From contig DWZH01000007.1 of assembly GCA_019118275.1 (NCBI GenBank), forward strand, positions 1-64,000: a stretch of 64,000 nt of DNA, written 5' to 3'. Under the pieces are notes generated by a model. It was given only the letters and a program-made list of their open reading frames with translations. It was not told where the DNA came from and did no database searches. The stretch's first letter is position 1. The number at the start of each line of letters is the position of its first letter. The translations under genes were made by a program, and so were the position numbers. This document shows, piece by piece, positions 33,198-41,503 of the stretch. This stretch comes from Candidatus Brachybacterium merdavium (lineage in GTDB: Bacteria > Actinomycetota > Actinomycetes > Actinomycetales > Dermabacteraceae).

Positions 33198-33895
33198 TCG
33201 AGACCTTGCAGGAATGGGCGCAGAACCCCCTGTTCCACCGCTGGGAGGGCGGTCTGTGGCAGAACACCGTCACCACCCTGTACATGACCGGGGTGACCAT
33301 GGCGCTGACGGTGCTGCTGGGCCTGCCCCTGGGCATCGCCCTGTTCGAGACCGACGGCTCGGCCTCCCCGATGGTGCGCACCATCAACCAGATCGTCGGC
33401 TTCGTGGTCAACGTGCTGCGCTCCTTCCCCTTCTTCATCCTGATCATCGCGCTGATCCCCTTCACTGCGGCGATCACCGGTCGCTCCACCGGGCCGAACG
33501 CCGCCATGGTGGCCCTGACCATCGCGGCCGTGCCCTTCGCCGCGCGCCTGTTCGAGCTGAACCTGCGGGAGATCCCCGCTGGGAAGGTCGAGGCGGTGGC
33601 GATGATGGGCGCCAGCCGCTGGCAGATCATCCGGCAGGTACTGATCCCCGAGGCGCTGCCGGGCATCATCGGCTCGATCACCACCACCACGATCGCGGTG
33701 ATCGGCTACACCGCCATGGCCGGCTCCGTGAACAGCGGCGGCCTGGGGCAGCTGGCCTACAACCGCGGCTACACCGGCTACCAGACCGAGATCATCGTCG
33801 CGACCGTGGTCCTGCTGGTCGTCATCGTGGTCGCCGTGCAGGTGATCGGCTCCCGCCTCAGCCGCCTCGTCGACCACCGCGCCCGCACCAGCTGA
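33194..33895 (+). CDS. metI: Methionine ABC importer permease
   Basis: 233 aa with five or six membrane helices. The EAA loop GKVEAVAMMGASRWQIIRQVLIPEALPGI and the SVNSGGLGQLAYNRGY stretch are characteristic of MetI. The start overlaps the metN stop by 4 bp. Confidence 0.93.
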   Translation: MIETLQEWAQNPLFHRWEGGLWQNTVTTLYMTGVTMALTVLLGLPLGIALFETDGSASPMVRTINQIVGFVVNVLRSFPFFILIIALIPFTAAITGRSTGPNAAMVALTIAAVPFAARLFELNLREIPAGKVEAVAMMGASRWQIIRQVLIPEALPGIIGSITTTTIAVIGYTAMAGSVNSGGLGQLAYNRGYTGYQTEIIVATVVLLVVIVVAVQVIGSRLSRLVDHRARTS

Positions 33896-33967
33896 CCTCC
33901 GCGCGGTGACCACGCCCTCGGCCACCGCCACCCAGACCCCTATCCGGATTCCCCAGGAGGACCCCCG

Positions 33968-34813
33968 ATGACCACCTTCATCAACCGCCGCTCCCTGTTC
34001 GCCTCCGGCGCCGGCCTGGCCGCGCTGACCCTGGCCGCCTGCGGAGGCGGCGAGGAGGAGGCCTCACTGGCCGAGGAGGGCGGGGTGACCACCATCCGCG
34101 TGGCCGCCACCCCCGAGCCGCACGCCCAGATCCTCACCTTCATCAGCGATAACCTCGCCGCGGATGCGGGCATCGAGCTGGAGATCGAGGAGCACACCGA
34201 GTACCCGATCCCCAACCGCCTGCTCAGCGAGGGCGAGGTCGATGCGAACTTCTTCCAGCACCTGCCGTACCTCGAGACCGAGATGGACGAGAACGGCTAC
34301 GAGCTGACCCCCTTCGAGGGTGTCCACATCGAGCCGCTCGGGATCTATTCCGATTCACTGACCAGTCTCGATGAGCTCGAGGACGGCGCGGTCGTGGGCG
34401 TTCCCAACGACCCCACCAACCGCGGCCGCGCGCTGGCGCTGCTGGCCGAGCAGGGTCTGCTGACGATCGCCGAGGGCATCGAGCCCACCGAGGCCACCCC
34501 GGACGACATCGAGGAGAACCCCCAGAACCTGGAGTTCTCCGAGGTCGACGCCGCGATCATGCCCCGCACCCTGAGCGACTTCGCCATCGCCGTGATCAAC
34601 GGCAACTACGTCCTGGATGCCGGCATGAGCCCGGCAGACGACTCCCTCGTGCTCGAGGACGGGGAGGACAACCCGTACTCGAACATGCTGGTGGTGCGCA
34701 CCGAGGACGCTGAGAACGAGGCGTTGGTGACCCTGGACGAGCTGCTGCACTCCGACGACGTGCGCCAGTACCTCGAGGAGACCTTCGAGGGCGCGGTCCT
34801 GCCCGCCTTCTGA
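33968..34813 (+). CDS. metQ: Methionine-binding lipoprotein
   Basis: 281 aa, NlpA/MetQ family. The signal peptide ends at a lipobox TLAAC-G. VAATPEPHAQIL, EVDANFFQHLPYLE and VGVPNDPTNRGRALALL are diagnostic. It delivers L- or D-methionine to MetNI. AGGAGG precedes the ATG. Confidence 0.93.
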   Translation: MTTFINRRSLFASGAGLAALTLAACGGGEEEASLAEEGGVTTIRVAATPEPHAQILTFISDNLAADAGIELEIEEHTEYPIPNRLLSEGEVDANFFQHLPYLETEMDENGYELTPFEGVHIEPLGIYSDSLTSLDELEDGAVVGVPNDPTNRGRALALLAEQGLLTIAEGIEPTEATPDDIEENPQNLEFSEVDAAIMPRTLSDFAIAVINGNYVLDAGMSPADDSLVLEDGEDNPYSNMLVVRTEDAENEALVTLDELLHSDDVRQYLEETFEGAVLPAF

Positions 34814-34851
34814 CCCTCCTGGCGGGCTTCGCCCCGGGTGAGGTGCTCGAG

Positions 34852-34898
34852 CGTTGCGTTATCGGGGTTCTGAGCGCTCAGAACCCCGAAACGCAACG
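34852..34898. terminator. Very long hairpin after metQ
   Basis: CGTTGCGTT-AT-CGGGGTTCTGAG / CTCAGAACCCCG-A-AACGCAACG: a near-perfect stem of over 20 bp with one small bulge. The centre CGGGGTTCTGAG plus its complement is a fully palindromic 26-mer. It is probably a bidirectional terminator; it could also be a small repeated element. Confidence 0.7.
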
Positions 34899-35023
34899 AT
34901 GGACGGGATGGACGCGCGGCGACTGACGGGACCGGCCCACTCACGACCAGCGCGCTCGCCACTGAGGACTCGGGCCGGGCAGTCATGGCTGAACGTTGAG
35001 TCCGCACTCAGGGAAACCTCAGG

Positions 35024-35029
35024 TAATCT
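35024..35029 (+). promoter_or_regulatory. -10 box TAATCT, leaderless promoter
   Basis: TAATCT, 6 nt, then ATG at 35036. Confidence 0.6.
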
Positions 35030-35035
35030 CGACGC

Positions 35036-35602
35036 ATGCCCGCCGCCACCGTGGAGGATCTCAGCGCCGCCCGCCGCATCCTGTTCCACGGAGTGACGGG
35101 GTCGGGCAAGTCCACCGCGGCGACCCGGCTGGGAGCCGTGCTCGATCTCCCCGTGATCCATGTGGATGACGAGATCGGCTGGCTGCCCGGGTGGGAGATG
35201 CGTGACGTCGATGAGCAGATCGCCCTGGCGGACCGGATCAGCTCCGGCGCCGCCTGGATCCTGGACTCCGCCTACGGTTCCTACCGGACGATGGTCGCCG
35301 AGCGCGCGGACCTCATCGTCGGGCTGGACTATTCACGTGCCCTCACCGGGCGACGATTGCTGCGGCGCACGCTGTCACGGAACGTGCGCCGCACGCCCGT
35401 GTGCAACGGCAACCGCGAGACCTGGGCCAGGACGCTGGGGAAGGACTCGATCCTGCGCTGGCACGCCCAGACCTTCGACCGCAGGCGCGCCTGGATCCGT
35501 GCCCACCAGGCGGATCCGGAGGGCACCCCGGTGCTGCGCCTGACCCATCCACGCCAGTGGGAACTGGTGCTGAGCCAGATGAGTGGCGCCCGCCGAGGGT
35601 GA
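35036..35602 (+). CDS. P-loop NTPase, adenylate-kinase/FlaR-like
   Basis: 188 aa. Walker A is FHGVTGSGKSTAAT near residue 20, followed by LPVIHVDDEIGWLPGWEMRDVDEQ, WILDSAYGSYRTMVAERADLIVGLDYSR and a lid-like basic region. This order matches the family often annotated as topology modulation protein FlaR or adenylate-kinase-like. The true substrate is unknown. Confidence 0.8.
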   Translation: MPAATVEDLSAARRILFHGVTGSGKSTAATRLGAVLDLPVIHVDDEIGWLPGWEMRDVDEQIALADRISSGAAWILDSAYGSYRTMVAERADLIVGLDYSRALTGRRLLRRTLSRNVRRTPVCNGNRETWARTLGKDSILRWHAQTFDRRRAWIRAHQADPEGTPVLRLTHPRQWELVLSQMSGARRG

Positions 35603-35710
35603 GGACCGCCGGCGCACCTGAGGGGCACCCGCGTCGAAGCGGCGCACCGGGGCGGCTGAGGGGCACCCGCGTCGGAGAGACGCACCGGCGCAGGGGCGGG
35701 GTCGGCGCGG

Positions 35711-37867
35711 TCAGCCGATCAGCTCGGTCGCCCCGAGTTGATCGAGCAGCCAGGCCAGCTCCTCGGCCCGCTTCTCCCATTTGCGGTAGCGACCGGAGCG
35801 GCCGCCGTGCCCGGCGACCATCTCGCAGCGGAACAGGATGGGGCGTTCCTCCTGGTCGGAGGTGACGGTCTCGCGGAGCCTGGCCACCCACTTGGCGGGT
35901 TCGACGAAGAACACGCGGGTGTCGTTCAGCGAGGTGGCGGCGAAGATCGCCGGGTACTCGGTCTCGCGCACGTTCTCGTACGGTGTGTACTCGCGCATGT
36001 ACCGGTAGACCTCGGGGTCGTCGACCGGATTGCCCCACTCCTCCCATTCGCCGACGGTCAGCGGCAGCGAGGGGTCCAGGATCGTGGTCAGGGTGTCGAC
36101 GAACGGCACGCCCGCGATGATCGCCCGGAAGCGCTCGGGGGCGAGGTTCGCGACCGCGCCCATCAGCAGCCCGCCGGCGCTGCGGCCCTCGGCCGAGAGC
36201 CGATCCGGCGCGACCGCACCGGTGCTCACCAGGTGCTCGGCGGCCGCGACGAAGTCGCTGAAGGTGTTCTTCTTCGTCAGCAGCTTCCCTTGCTCGTACC
36301 AGTCGCGGCCCATCTCGCCACCGCCGCGCACGTGGGCGATCGCGATCACCACGCCGCGGTCCAGCAGGGACAGGCGGGTGGGCGCGAACGCGGGGTCGTT
36401 CGAGATCTCGTAGGAGCCGTAGCCGTACAGGTAACCGGGAGCGGTGCCGTCGGCGGCGACCTCGCGGCGGGACGCGATCGACAGCGGGATCGCCGTCCCA
36501 TCGGCGGCGCGCGCCCATTCGCGCCGCTCGACGTACAGCTCAGGATCGAAGTTCGGCACGGGAGTGCGGCGCAGCACCGTGGTCCGGTCCCCGCTGATAT
36601 CGGTCTGGGCGACCGTCGGCGGGGTGAGCAGGCTGGTCAGCTGGTAGCGCACCAGCTCTTGCTCCCAGCCGGGGTTCATGTCCAGCTCGACCGTGTCCAG
36701 ATCGCCGCCGTGGGTGATGTCCCGTGCGGCGGCGAGATCCAGGGACCCGTCGGCCCGCCGCGGGATCAGCCGCACGGTGGCCAGGCCGCCGCTGCGCAGC
36801 TCGAGGGCGACGAAGGAGGCGAAGGCCTCGACCGTCAGCAGCCGTTCGCCCTCGGCGGCGACCAGCAGCTCCTCCCAGGAACTCGGGTCGGTGGACGGCG
36901 TGAGCGGAGCCTGGGCGAGGGCGAAGCTCGGCGCGCCGTCATTGTGCACGATCAGCAGACGGTCCCCGGCATGTTCGACCTCGTAGTCCACGCCGGTGTG
37001 GCGACCGCCGGCGGGCACGGGGGCCGACGTCGGCCGGTTCAGATCCAGCAGCCACGCCTCGGTGGTGGTGGTCGAGCCGGCCTGGATGACCAGGGTGGAG
37101 CCGTCGCGGGAGCGGTCGAAGCCGATCATGAAGCGCTCATCGCTCTCCTCGATGACCAACTCGTCGGTCCCGGCGGGTGCTCCGATCCGGTGGCGCCAGA
37201 TCTGGTGCTGGCGCCAGGCCTCGTCCACGCGGGCGTAGAACAGCCACTGCTGATCGGCGGAGAAGGCGAGACCGTAGCCGGCGCCGGTGACGGCCTGGTC
37301 GATGATCTCGCCGGTGACCAGGTCCTTCACGCAGATCGTGAAGCGTTCGTCGCCGGTGGTGTCCACTGCGTAGGCCAGCAGGCTGTGGTCGGGGGAGTGG
37401 ACCAGCCCGCCCAGGGAGTAGAACTCGGCTCCGGCCGCTTCGGCCTGCGCATCCAACAGCACCTGCTCTCCCTCGAGCAGCACGCCCGGCTCGATCGCAG
37501 GCACACCGCCCTCGCCGCGCGGGAGATCGGGGTGCTCGGCCACGCGCGTGAAGGCCGGGTAGTCGTGCCCGGCGGTGGTGCGGGAGATGTACCACCAGTC
37601 GTCGCGCCGGACCGGCACGGACAGGTCCGTCTCCTGGGTGTGGCCGACGAACTCCTCGACCAAGGCGGTGCGCAGATCGTCCAGGTGCGCGGTGCGGGCG
37701 TCGGCGTAGGCGTTCTCCGCCTCCAGGTGGGCGATGACCTCCGGGTCCGTCTTGTCGCGCAGCCACTCGTAGGGATCGACCACGGTGTCGCCGTGGAAAG
37801 TGCGCTCGGTGGGCCGATGTGCGGGGCGAGGTGCGGTCGCGCCGCTCGCAGAGGTCTCAGCAGTCAT
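35711..37867 (-). CDS. ptrB: Oligopeptidase B (S9A prolyl-oligopeptidase family)
   Basis: 718 aa: an N-terminal cap helix, a seven-blade beta-propeller and a C-terminal alpha/beta hydrolase. The catalytic triad is intact: Ser563 in EGRSAGGLL, Asp649 in SLNDTRV and His687 in VAGHGGRSGR. It cleaves short peptides, typically after Arg/Lys, in the cytoplasm. The frame is open upstream to 38245, but the ATG at 37867 begins the homology and has TACGCT 7 nt before it. A paralogue without these residues lies 4 kb away. Confidence 0.93.
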   Translation of the reverse strand: MTAETSASGATAPRPAHRPTERTFHGDTVVDPYEWLRDKTDPEVIAHLEAENAYADARTAHLDDLRTALVEEFVGHTQETDLSVPVRRDDWWYISRTTAGHDYPAFTRVAEHPDLPRGEGGVPAIEPGVLLEGEQVLLDAQAEAAGAEFYSLGGLVHSPDHSLLAYAVDTTGDERFTICVKDLVTGEIIDQAVTGAGYGLAFSADQQWLFYARVDEAWRQHQIWRHRIGAPAGTDELVIEESDERFMIGFDRSRDGSTLVIQAGSTTTTEAWLLDLNRPTSAPVPAGGRHTGVDYEVEHAGDRLLIVHNDGAPSFALAQAPLTPSTDPSSWEELLVAAEGERLLTVEAFASFVALELRSGGLATVRLIPRRADGSLDLAAARDITHGGDLDTVELDMNPGWEQELVRYQLTSLLTPPTVAQTDISGDRTTVLRRTPVPNFDPELYVERREWARAADGTAIPLSIASRREVAADGTAPGYLYGYGSYEISNDPAFAPTRLSLLDRGVVIAIAHVRGGGEMGRDWYEQGKLLTKKNTFSDFVAAAEHLVSTGAVAPDRLSAEGRSAGGLLMGAVANLAPERFRAIIAGVPFVDTLTTILDPSLPLTVGEWEEWGNPVDDPEVYRYMREYTPYENVRETEYPAIFAATSLNDTRVFFVEPAKWVARLRETVTSDQEERPILFRCEMVAGHGGRSGRYRKWEKRAEELAWLLDQLGATELIG

Positions 37868-37874
37868 GGGCACG

Positions 37875-37880
37875 AGCGTA
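37875..37880 (-). promoter_or_regulatory. -10 box TACGCT, leaderless promoter of ptrB
   Basis: TACGCT, 7 nt, then ATG at 37867 on the minus strand. Confidence 0.5.
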
Positions 37881-37941
37881 CTGGCAACGCGTGCCGCTTC
37901 TCCCGTCGCGTCCCCGGTCCCGTTCGGTACGGCGGTGCCGC

Positions 37942-38508
37942 TCAGATCCGGGAAGGGTCCGAGGCGGCCGCCTTCATCAGGGTGCGCATCCCCTGCTCGC
38001 GGGCCTCGAAGGCGTTCAGGTCGGCGACGGCCGGAGCGAACTGCACCGCGTACAGCACCGCCCACATCATGTTCTGCAGCCAGTCGGAGCGGATCGCCGG
38101 ATCGATGCTGCCGTCCTCGCGGCCACGGGCGAGGGCGTTGATGATCGCCACGTCCTCGGCGGTCGGCTCCTCGTCGTCCTCCCAGGAGTCGGGCCTGACC
38201 ATCCACCACGCCAGCACATCCAGGCGGCCCAGCAGCTCCGCACATAGACGCCGGAAGGCCTCGAGCCCGGACCCCTCCTCGAGCCGCGCGGATCGCACCG
38301 CGTCGATCCAGGCCGACTGGGCGAGCTCATCCATGGCGTCGCGCAGAGCGGTGCGGTCAGGGAAGTAGCGGTGCAGGGTGCTGCGGGAGACCCCGGCAGC
38401 CTCGGCGATGTCGGTCATCGGCGCCTCGGGCCGGGCGGCCATCAGTGAGATCGCGGCGGTGAGGATCGACCGGTGCGTCCGTGACGCCGTCGGGCTGAGC
38501 TCTGACAT
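37942..38508 (-). CDS. TetR-family repressor of the adjacent ABC exporter
   Basis: 188 aa. The N-terminal HTH is ILTAAISLMAARPEAPMTDIAEAAGVSRSTLHRYFPDRTAL; the rest is a helical ligand domain. It is divergent from the exporter gene with a perfect palindrome between them, so it is very likely its drug-responsive repressor. TAGCAT lies 7 nt before the ATG, suggesting leaderless translation. Confidence 0.9.
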   Translation of the reverse strand: MSELSPTASRTHRSILTAAISLMAARPEAPMTDIAEAAGVSRSTLHRYFPDRTALRDAMDELAQSAWIDAVRSARLEEGSGLEAFRRLCAELLGRLDVLAWWMVRPDSWEDDEEPTAEDVAIINALARGREDGSIDPAIRSDWLQNMMWAVLYAVQFAPAVADLNAFEAREQGMRTLMKAAASDPSRI

Positions 38509-38515
38509 GCGTCGA

Positions 38516-38521
38516 ATGCTA
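38516..38521 (-). promoter_or_regulatory. -10 box TAGCAT, leaderless promoter of the TetR gene
   Basis: TAGCAT, 7 nt, then ATG at 38508 on the minus strand. Confidence 0.5.
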
Positions 38522-38557
38522 CGGCGCAGAGCCTGACGGGGACCAGCCAGGTCTTGA

Positions 38558-38587
38558 CATTATTAGGACATCGCTGTCCTAATAATG
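38558..38587. promoter_or_regulatory. Perfect TetR operator palindrome
   Basis: CATTATTAGGACA, 4 nt TCGC, TGTCCTAATAATG: 13-bp perfect arms. It overlaps the end of a TTGACA -35 (38554-38559) and the TAATAAT region of the exporter promoter, so bound repressor would block RNA polymerase. Confidence 0.85.
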
Positions 38588-38590
38588 GGC

Positions 38591-40561
38591 ATGAGTGGCT
38601 CGTCATCTCCCGTCGACCCCCCTGCACCCAGTCCCCCCGTCCCGTCGGAGGAGGCCTCCGGCGAATCGTCCGGCATCCCGAGCCGCCCGCGTGACGCCGA
38701 TGACCACGAGGCGACAGCCACCACGGGCGAACGCCTCACGATCCTGTGGACCTTCGTCCGCCCCTACCTGCACGTCCTGGCCGCCGGCCTGCTGCTGTCA
38801 CTGGTGGTCTCAGCCATGGGCCTGGCCAGCCCCATGGTCACCAAATGGGTGCTGGACACCCTCGCTGACGGCGGATCGCTGCGCGATCCCGTGCTCCTGC
38901 TGCTGGCGCTGCTGGTGATCGGCGCCGTCGTCGGCTGCGTCCAGTGGGTGATGCTGGGGCGCCTGGCCGAGGACATCGTGCGAGATGCTCGCTCACGGAT
39001 GATCCTGCGCTACCTCGGATCGCGCGTGTTCGCCCTGCTGGGTCGCAGCCCGGGGGAGCTCGTCACCCGGGTCACCTCCGACACCGTGCTGCTGAACCAG
39101 GCGGCCTCGACCGCCGTGATCGGCCTGATCAACAACGCGATCATGGTCGTGGGGACGCTGGTGCTGATGGCGGTCCTGGACCCGACCCTGCTCGGGGTCA
39201 CCCTGGCGGTGGTCGCCGTCGTGTTCCTCGCCTTCGTCGTCCTGATGCCCCGCATCGCGGCGGTCGAGGAGAAGTCCCAGGCGGCCCTGGCCGATCTCGG
39301 TTCCGAGCTCGAGGGCACCGTCCGGGCGATCAAGACCGTGAAGTCCTCGGGAGCCGAGAGCCGGCGCTACACCTCGTTGATGGAGCATGTGAACCGGTCC
39401 CGCCGCCATGCCCTGGCCTCCGTGCGTATCCAGGCCGGGGCCTGGACCATCTGCGGGGCAGCCCTGGAACTCGCGGTGATCCTGGTGCTCGCGCTCGGCG
39501 CCTACCGCGTCAGCGCCGGCGACATCACCGTCTCCACCCTGGTCGCCTTCCTGCTGTACGTGTGGGGCCTGACCGGCCCGCTGATGGAGATCACCCAGAA
39601 CCTCACGACCCTGCAATCCGGTCTCGCCGCCGCCGGGCGCATCCGCCAGGTCGAGTCCCTGCCGGTCGAGTCCGCGGCGGTCGACATCGCCGTGGTGGAC
39701 TCCGCACGGGGTGCGTCCGAGCCGGGCGCTGCCAGGGCCGAACTCGAGGCGCGCACCCCCGATGGCGCCGGCGCTCGGGTCCCACCCGCGGTCGACGAGG
39801 CCCCGGGCGCCGCAGCGGTCGAGGTCCGCGGGGTCAGCGCGGTCTACCTGCCCGGCCAGCGCCCAGCGGTCGACGGTGTCGATCTGGTCGTCCCGCGCCG
39901 CGGTCATCTCGCGCTGGTCGGTGCCTCCGGGGCCGGCAAGACCACCGTGCTGTCGCTGATGATGCGGTTCCTGGATCCCGACCAGGGACAGCTCTCGCTG
40001 TTCGGTACGCCCTACCCCCAGCTCAGCCCCGCCGCCACCCGTTCGGCCTTCGCCTATGTCGAGCAGGAGACTCCGGTGGTCCCCGGCACGATCCGGGAGA
40101 ATCTGACCTTCACCCGTCCCGAAGCCACCGAGGAGGAGCTCGCCGAGGTGACCGTGCGACTCGGGCTGGCCGAGAAGATCGCCGAGCTCCCCGAGGGCCT
40201 GGACACGACGTTGACCGACACCAACGTCTCCGGCGGTCAGCGCCAGCGCATCGCTCTGGCCCGGGCCCTGCTCGCCCGTCCCGAGGTGCTGCTGCTGGAC
40301 GAGGCGACGGCACAGGTCGACGGGGTCACCGAGGCCGCCATCCAGGAGGCGATCGCCGAGGTGGCACACGACCGGGCGGTGGTGACCATCGCCCACCGGC
40401 TCTCCACCGTCGTCGACGCCGATCAGATACTGGTCATGGACCAGGGCAGGGTCCTCGCGCGCGGCACGCACGAGCAACTGCTGCGCTCGAACGATCGCTA
40501 CCGTGGCCTGGTCGCTGCGCTGCGCATCTCCACCCAGGCGCACGAGGCGCCCCTGGGATGA
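38591..40561 (+). CDS. Multidrug-type ABC exporter (fused membrane and ATPase domains)
   Basis: 656 aa. About 45 disordered N-terminal residues, six membrane helices (residues about 45-340), a linker of about 70 residues, then the ATPase: GASGAGKTTV, NVSGGQRQRIALARALL, VLLLDEATAQVD and TIAHRLSTV. It works as a homodimer or with another half. The ATG at 38591 is preferred over one 6 nt earlier, which lies in the operator. Regulation by the divergent TetR gene is strongly indicated. The substrate is unknown. Confidence 0.92.
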   Translation: MSGSSSPVDPPAPSPPVPSEEASGESSGIPSRPRDADDHEATATTGERLTILWTFVRPYLHVLAAGLLLSLVVSAMGLASPMVTKWVLDTLADGGSLRDPVLLLLALLVIGAVVGCVQWVMLGRLAEDIVRDARSRMILRYLGSRVFALLGRSPGELVTRVTSDTVLLNQAASTAVIGLINNAIMVVGTLVLMAVLDPTLLGVTLAVVAVVFLAFVVLMPRIAAVEEKSQAALADLGSELEGTVRAIKTVKSSGAESRRYTSLMEHVNRSRRHALASVRIQAGAWTICGAALELAVILVLALGAYRVSAGDITVSTLVAFLLYVWGLTGPLMEITQNLTTLQSGLAAAGRIRQVESLPVESAAVDIAVVDSARGASEPGAARAELEARTPDGAGARVPPAVDEAPGAAAVEVRGVSAVYLPGQRPAVDGVDLVVPRRGHLALVGASGAGKTTVLSLMMRFLDPDQGQLSLFGTPYPQLSPAATRSAFAYVEQETPVVPGTIRENLTFTRPEATEEELAEVTVRLGLAEKIAELPEGLDTTLTDTNVSGGQRQRIALARALLARPEVLLLDEATAQVDGVTEAAIQEAIAEVAHDRAVVTIAHRLSTVVDADQILVMDQGRVLARGTHEQLLRSNDRYRGLVAALRISTQAHEAPLG

Positions 40562-40612
40562 GCGACGGTGGCCGGTACACGGCCGCAGAATCGTTCCAGG
40601 ACCCCCCTTGCG

Positions 40613-40629
40613 GTTGACGCGACGTCAAC
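40613..40629. promoter_or_regulatory. MerR-type operator GTTGACG-3-CGTCAAC
   Basis: Perfect 7-bp arms; the left arm contains a TTGACG -35. MerR activators bind such repeats between -35 and -10, here probably autoregulating the TipA-like gene at 40679. Confidence 0.65.
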
Positions 40630-40678
40630 ATCCACTGTGGTTCATGCACGGATTCGAGGAGCCCTGGAAGGAGGAGCC

Positions 40679-41440
40679 ATGACCGAGGAGGAATGGTCGA
40701 CGCAGGAGGTCGTCAAGGCCACTGGCATCACCAGTCGCACCCTGCGACATTACGACCGTATCGGGTTGCTCCCGCCGTCCCGCACCGGGTACGGGGGGCA
40801 GCGCTTCTACGACCGGGGCGGGCTGCTGCGATTGCAGCAGATCCTTGTCCTGAGGGAGCTGGGATTGGGCCTGGCCGGCATCGGCCGGGTCCTGGACGAG
40901 GGGCGAGCGGCAGCCGATGTGCTGCGCGAGCACCTGGCCCAGCTCGAGCAGGAGCATGAGCGGCTGGACCGCATCACGCAATCCGTGCGATCCACCATCC
41001 GCATCATCGACGAAGGAGGTGAACTCGTGGCAGAGCAGATCTTCGACGGGTTCGACCATACGAAGCACCGCGAGGAGGTCGAGCAGCGCTGGGGCGAGCA
41101 GGCCTACGCCGACTCCGACGCCTGGTGGCGCTCGCTCACGACGGACGACAAGAAGGCCTTCCGGCAGCAGCTGGACGGCATCGTGGCCGACTACGCGGAT
41201 GTCTCCGCGCAGGACCTCGACGTCCGCAGCGACGAGGTGCAGGCGATCACCGCTCGCCTGCACTCCTGGGTCGGCACCAGCTGGGGCGGCACCGCTCCCA
41301 GCGCCGAGGCGTTCACCGGGCTCGGGGACATGTATGTCGCCGACCCACGCTTCGGCGACACCTTCTCGGCCGACGGCAGGCAGTTCGCGCAGTACGTGCG
41401 TGAGGCCATGGCCGTGCATGCCGAGACGCAGCTGAGCTGA
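40679..41440 (+). CDS. tipA: TipA-type MerR regulator
   Basis: 253 aa. The MerR wing-helix (TQEVVKATGITSRTLRHYDRIGLLPPSRTGYGGQRFYD) and a coiled coil (about residues 75-115) precede a TipAS domain (about 118-253: QRWGEQAYADSDAWWRSLT, YVADPRFGDTFS). The TipAS domain binds multidrug-like ligands; the Streptomyces protein traps thiopeptides on a Cys, but this one has no Cys in that domain. GGAAGGAGGAG lies before the ATG. A second, internal ribosome binding site and GTG at 41027 would produce the ligand domain alone, as in Streptomyces. Confidence 0.9.
   Translation: MTEEEWSTQEVVKATGITSRTLRHYDRIGLLPPSRTGYGGQRFYDRGGLLRLQQILVLRELGLGLAGIGRVLDEGRAAADVLREHLAQLEQEHERLDRITQSVRSTIRIIDEGGELVAEQIFDGFDHTKHREEVEQRWGEQAYADSDAWWRSLTTDDKKAFRQQLDGIVADYADVSAQDLDVRSDEVQAITARLHSWVGTSWGGTAPSAEAFTGLGDMYVADPRFGDTFSADGRQFAQYVREAMAVHAETQLS
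41012..41029 (+). promoter_or_regulatory. Internal ribosome binding site and GTG start for a TipAS-like short form
   Basis: GAAGGAGGTGA at 41012-41022, then GTG in frame at 41027: 7 nt from AGGAGG. The predicted product is 137 aa (41027-41440), close to the 144-aa TipAS of Streptomyces lividans. It is among the strongest Shine-Dalgarno sequences in the window and lies inside a coding region. Confidence 0.7.
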
Positions 41441-41466
41441 CGTCCGACCGGGTCGTACCCCCGGAC

Positions 41467-41500
41467 GGCAGGGCCCCGGCATCCTTGCCGGGGCCCTGCC
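41467..41500. terminator. Terminator between convergent genes
   Basis: GGCAGGGCCCCGGC, loop ATCCTT, GCCGGGGCCCTGCC: a perfect 14-bp stem between tipA and the S9 paralogue. Confidence 0.8.
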
Positions 41501-41503
41501 CGT

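Noticed and set aside
37868..38245. N-terminal extension of ptrB by 126 codons
   Set aside because: It overlaps the TetR gene on the same strand in another frame and has no S9 similarity; the ATG at 37867 has its own -10 box.
35738..38368. An 876-codon open frame on the plus strand opposite ptrB and the TetR gene
   Set aside because: Antisense shadow; the minus strand has the complete S9 and TetR motifs.
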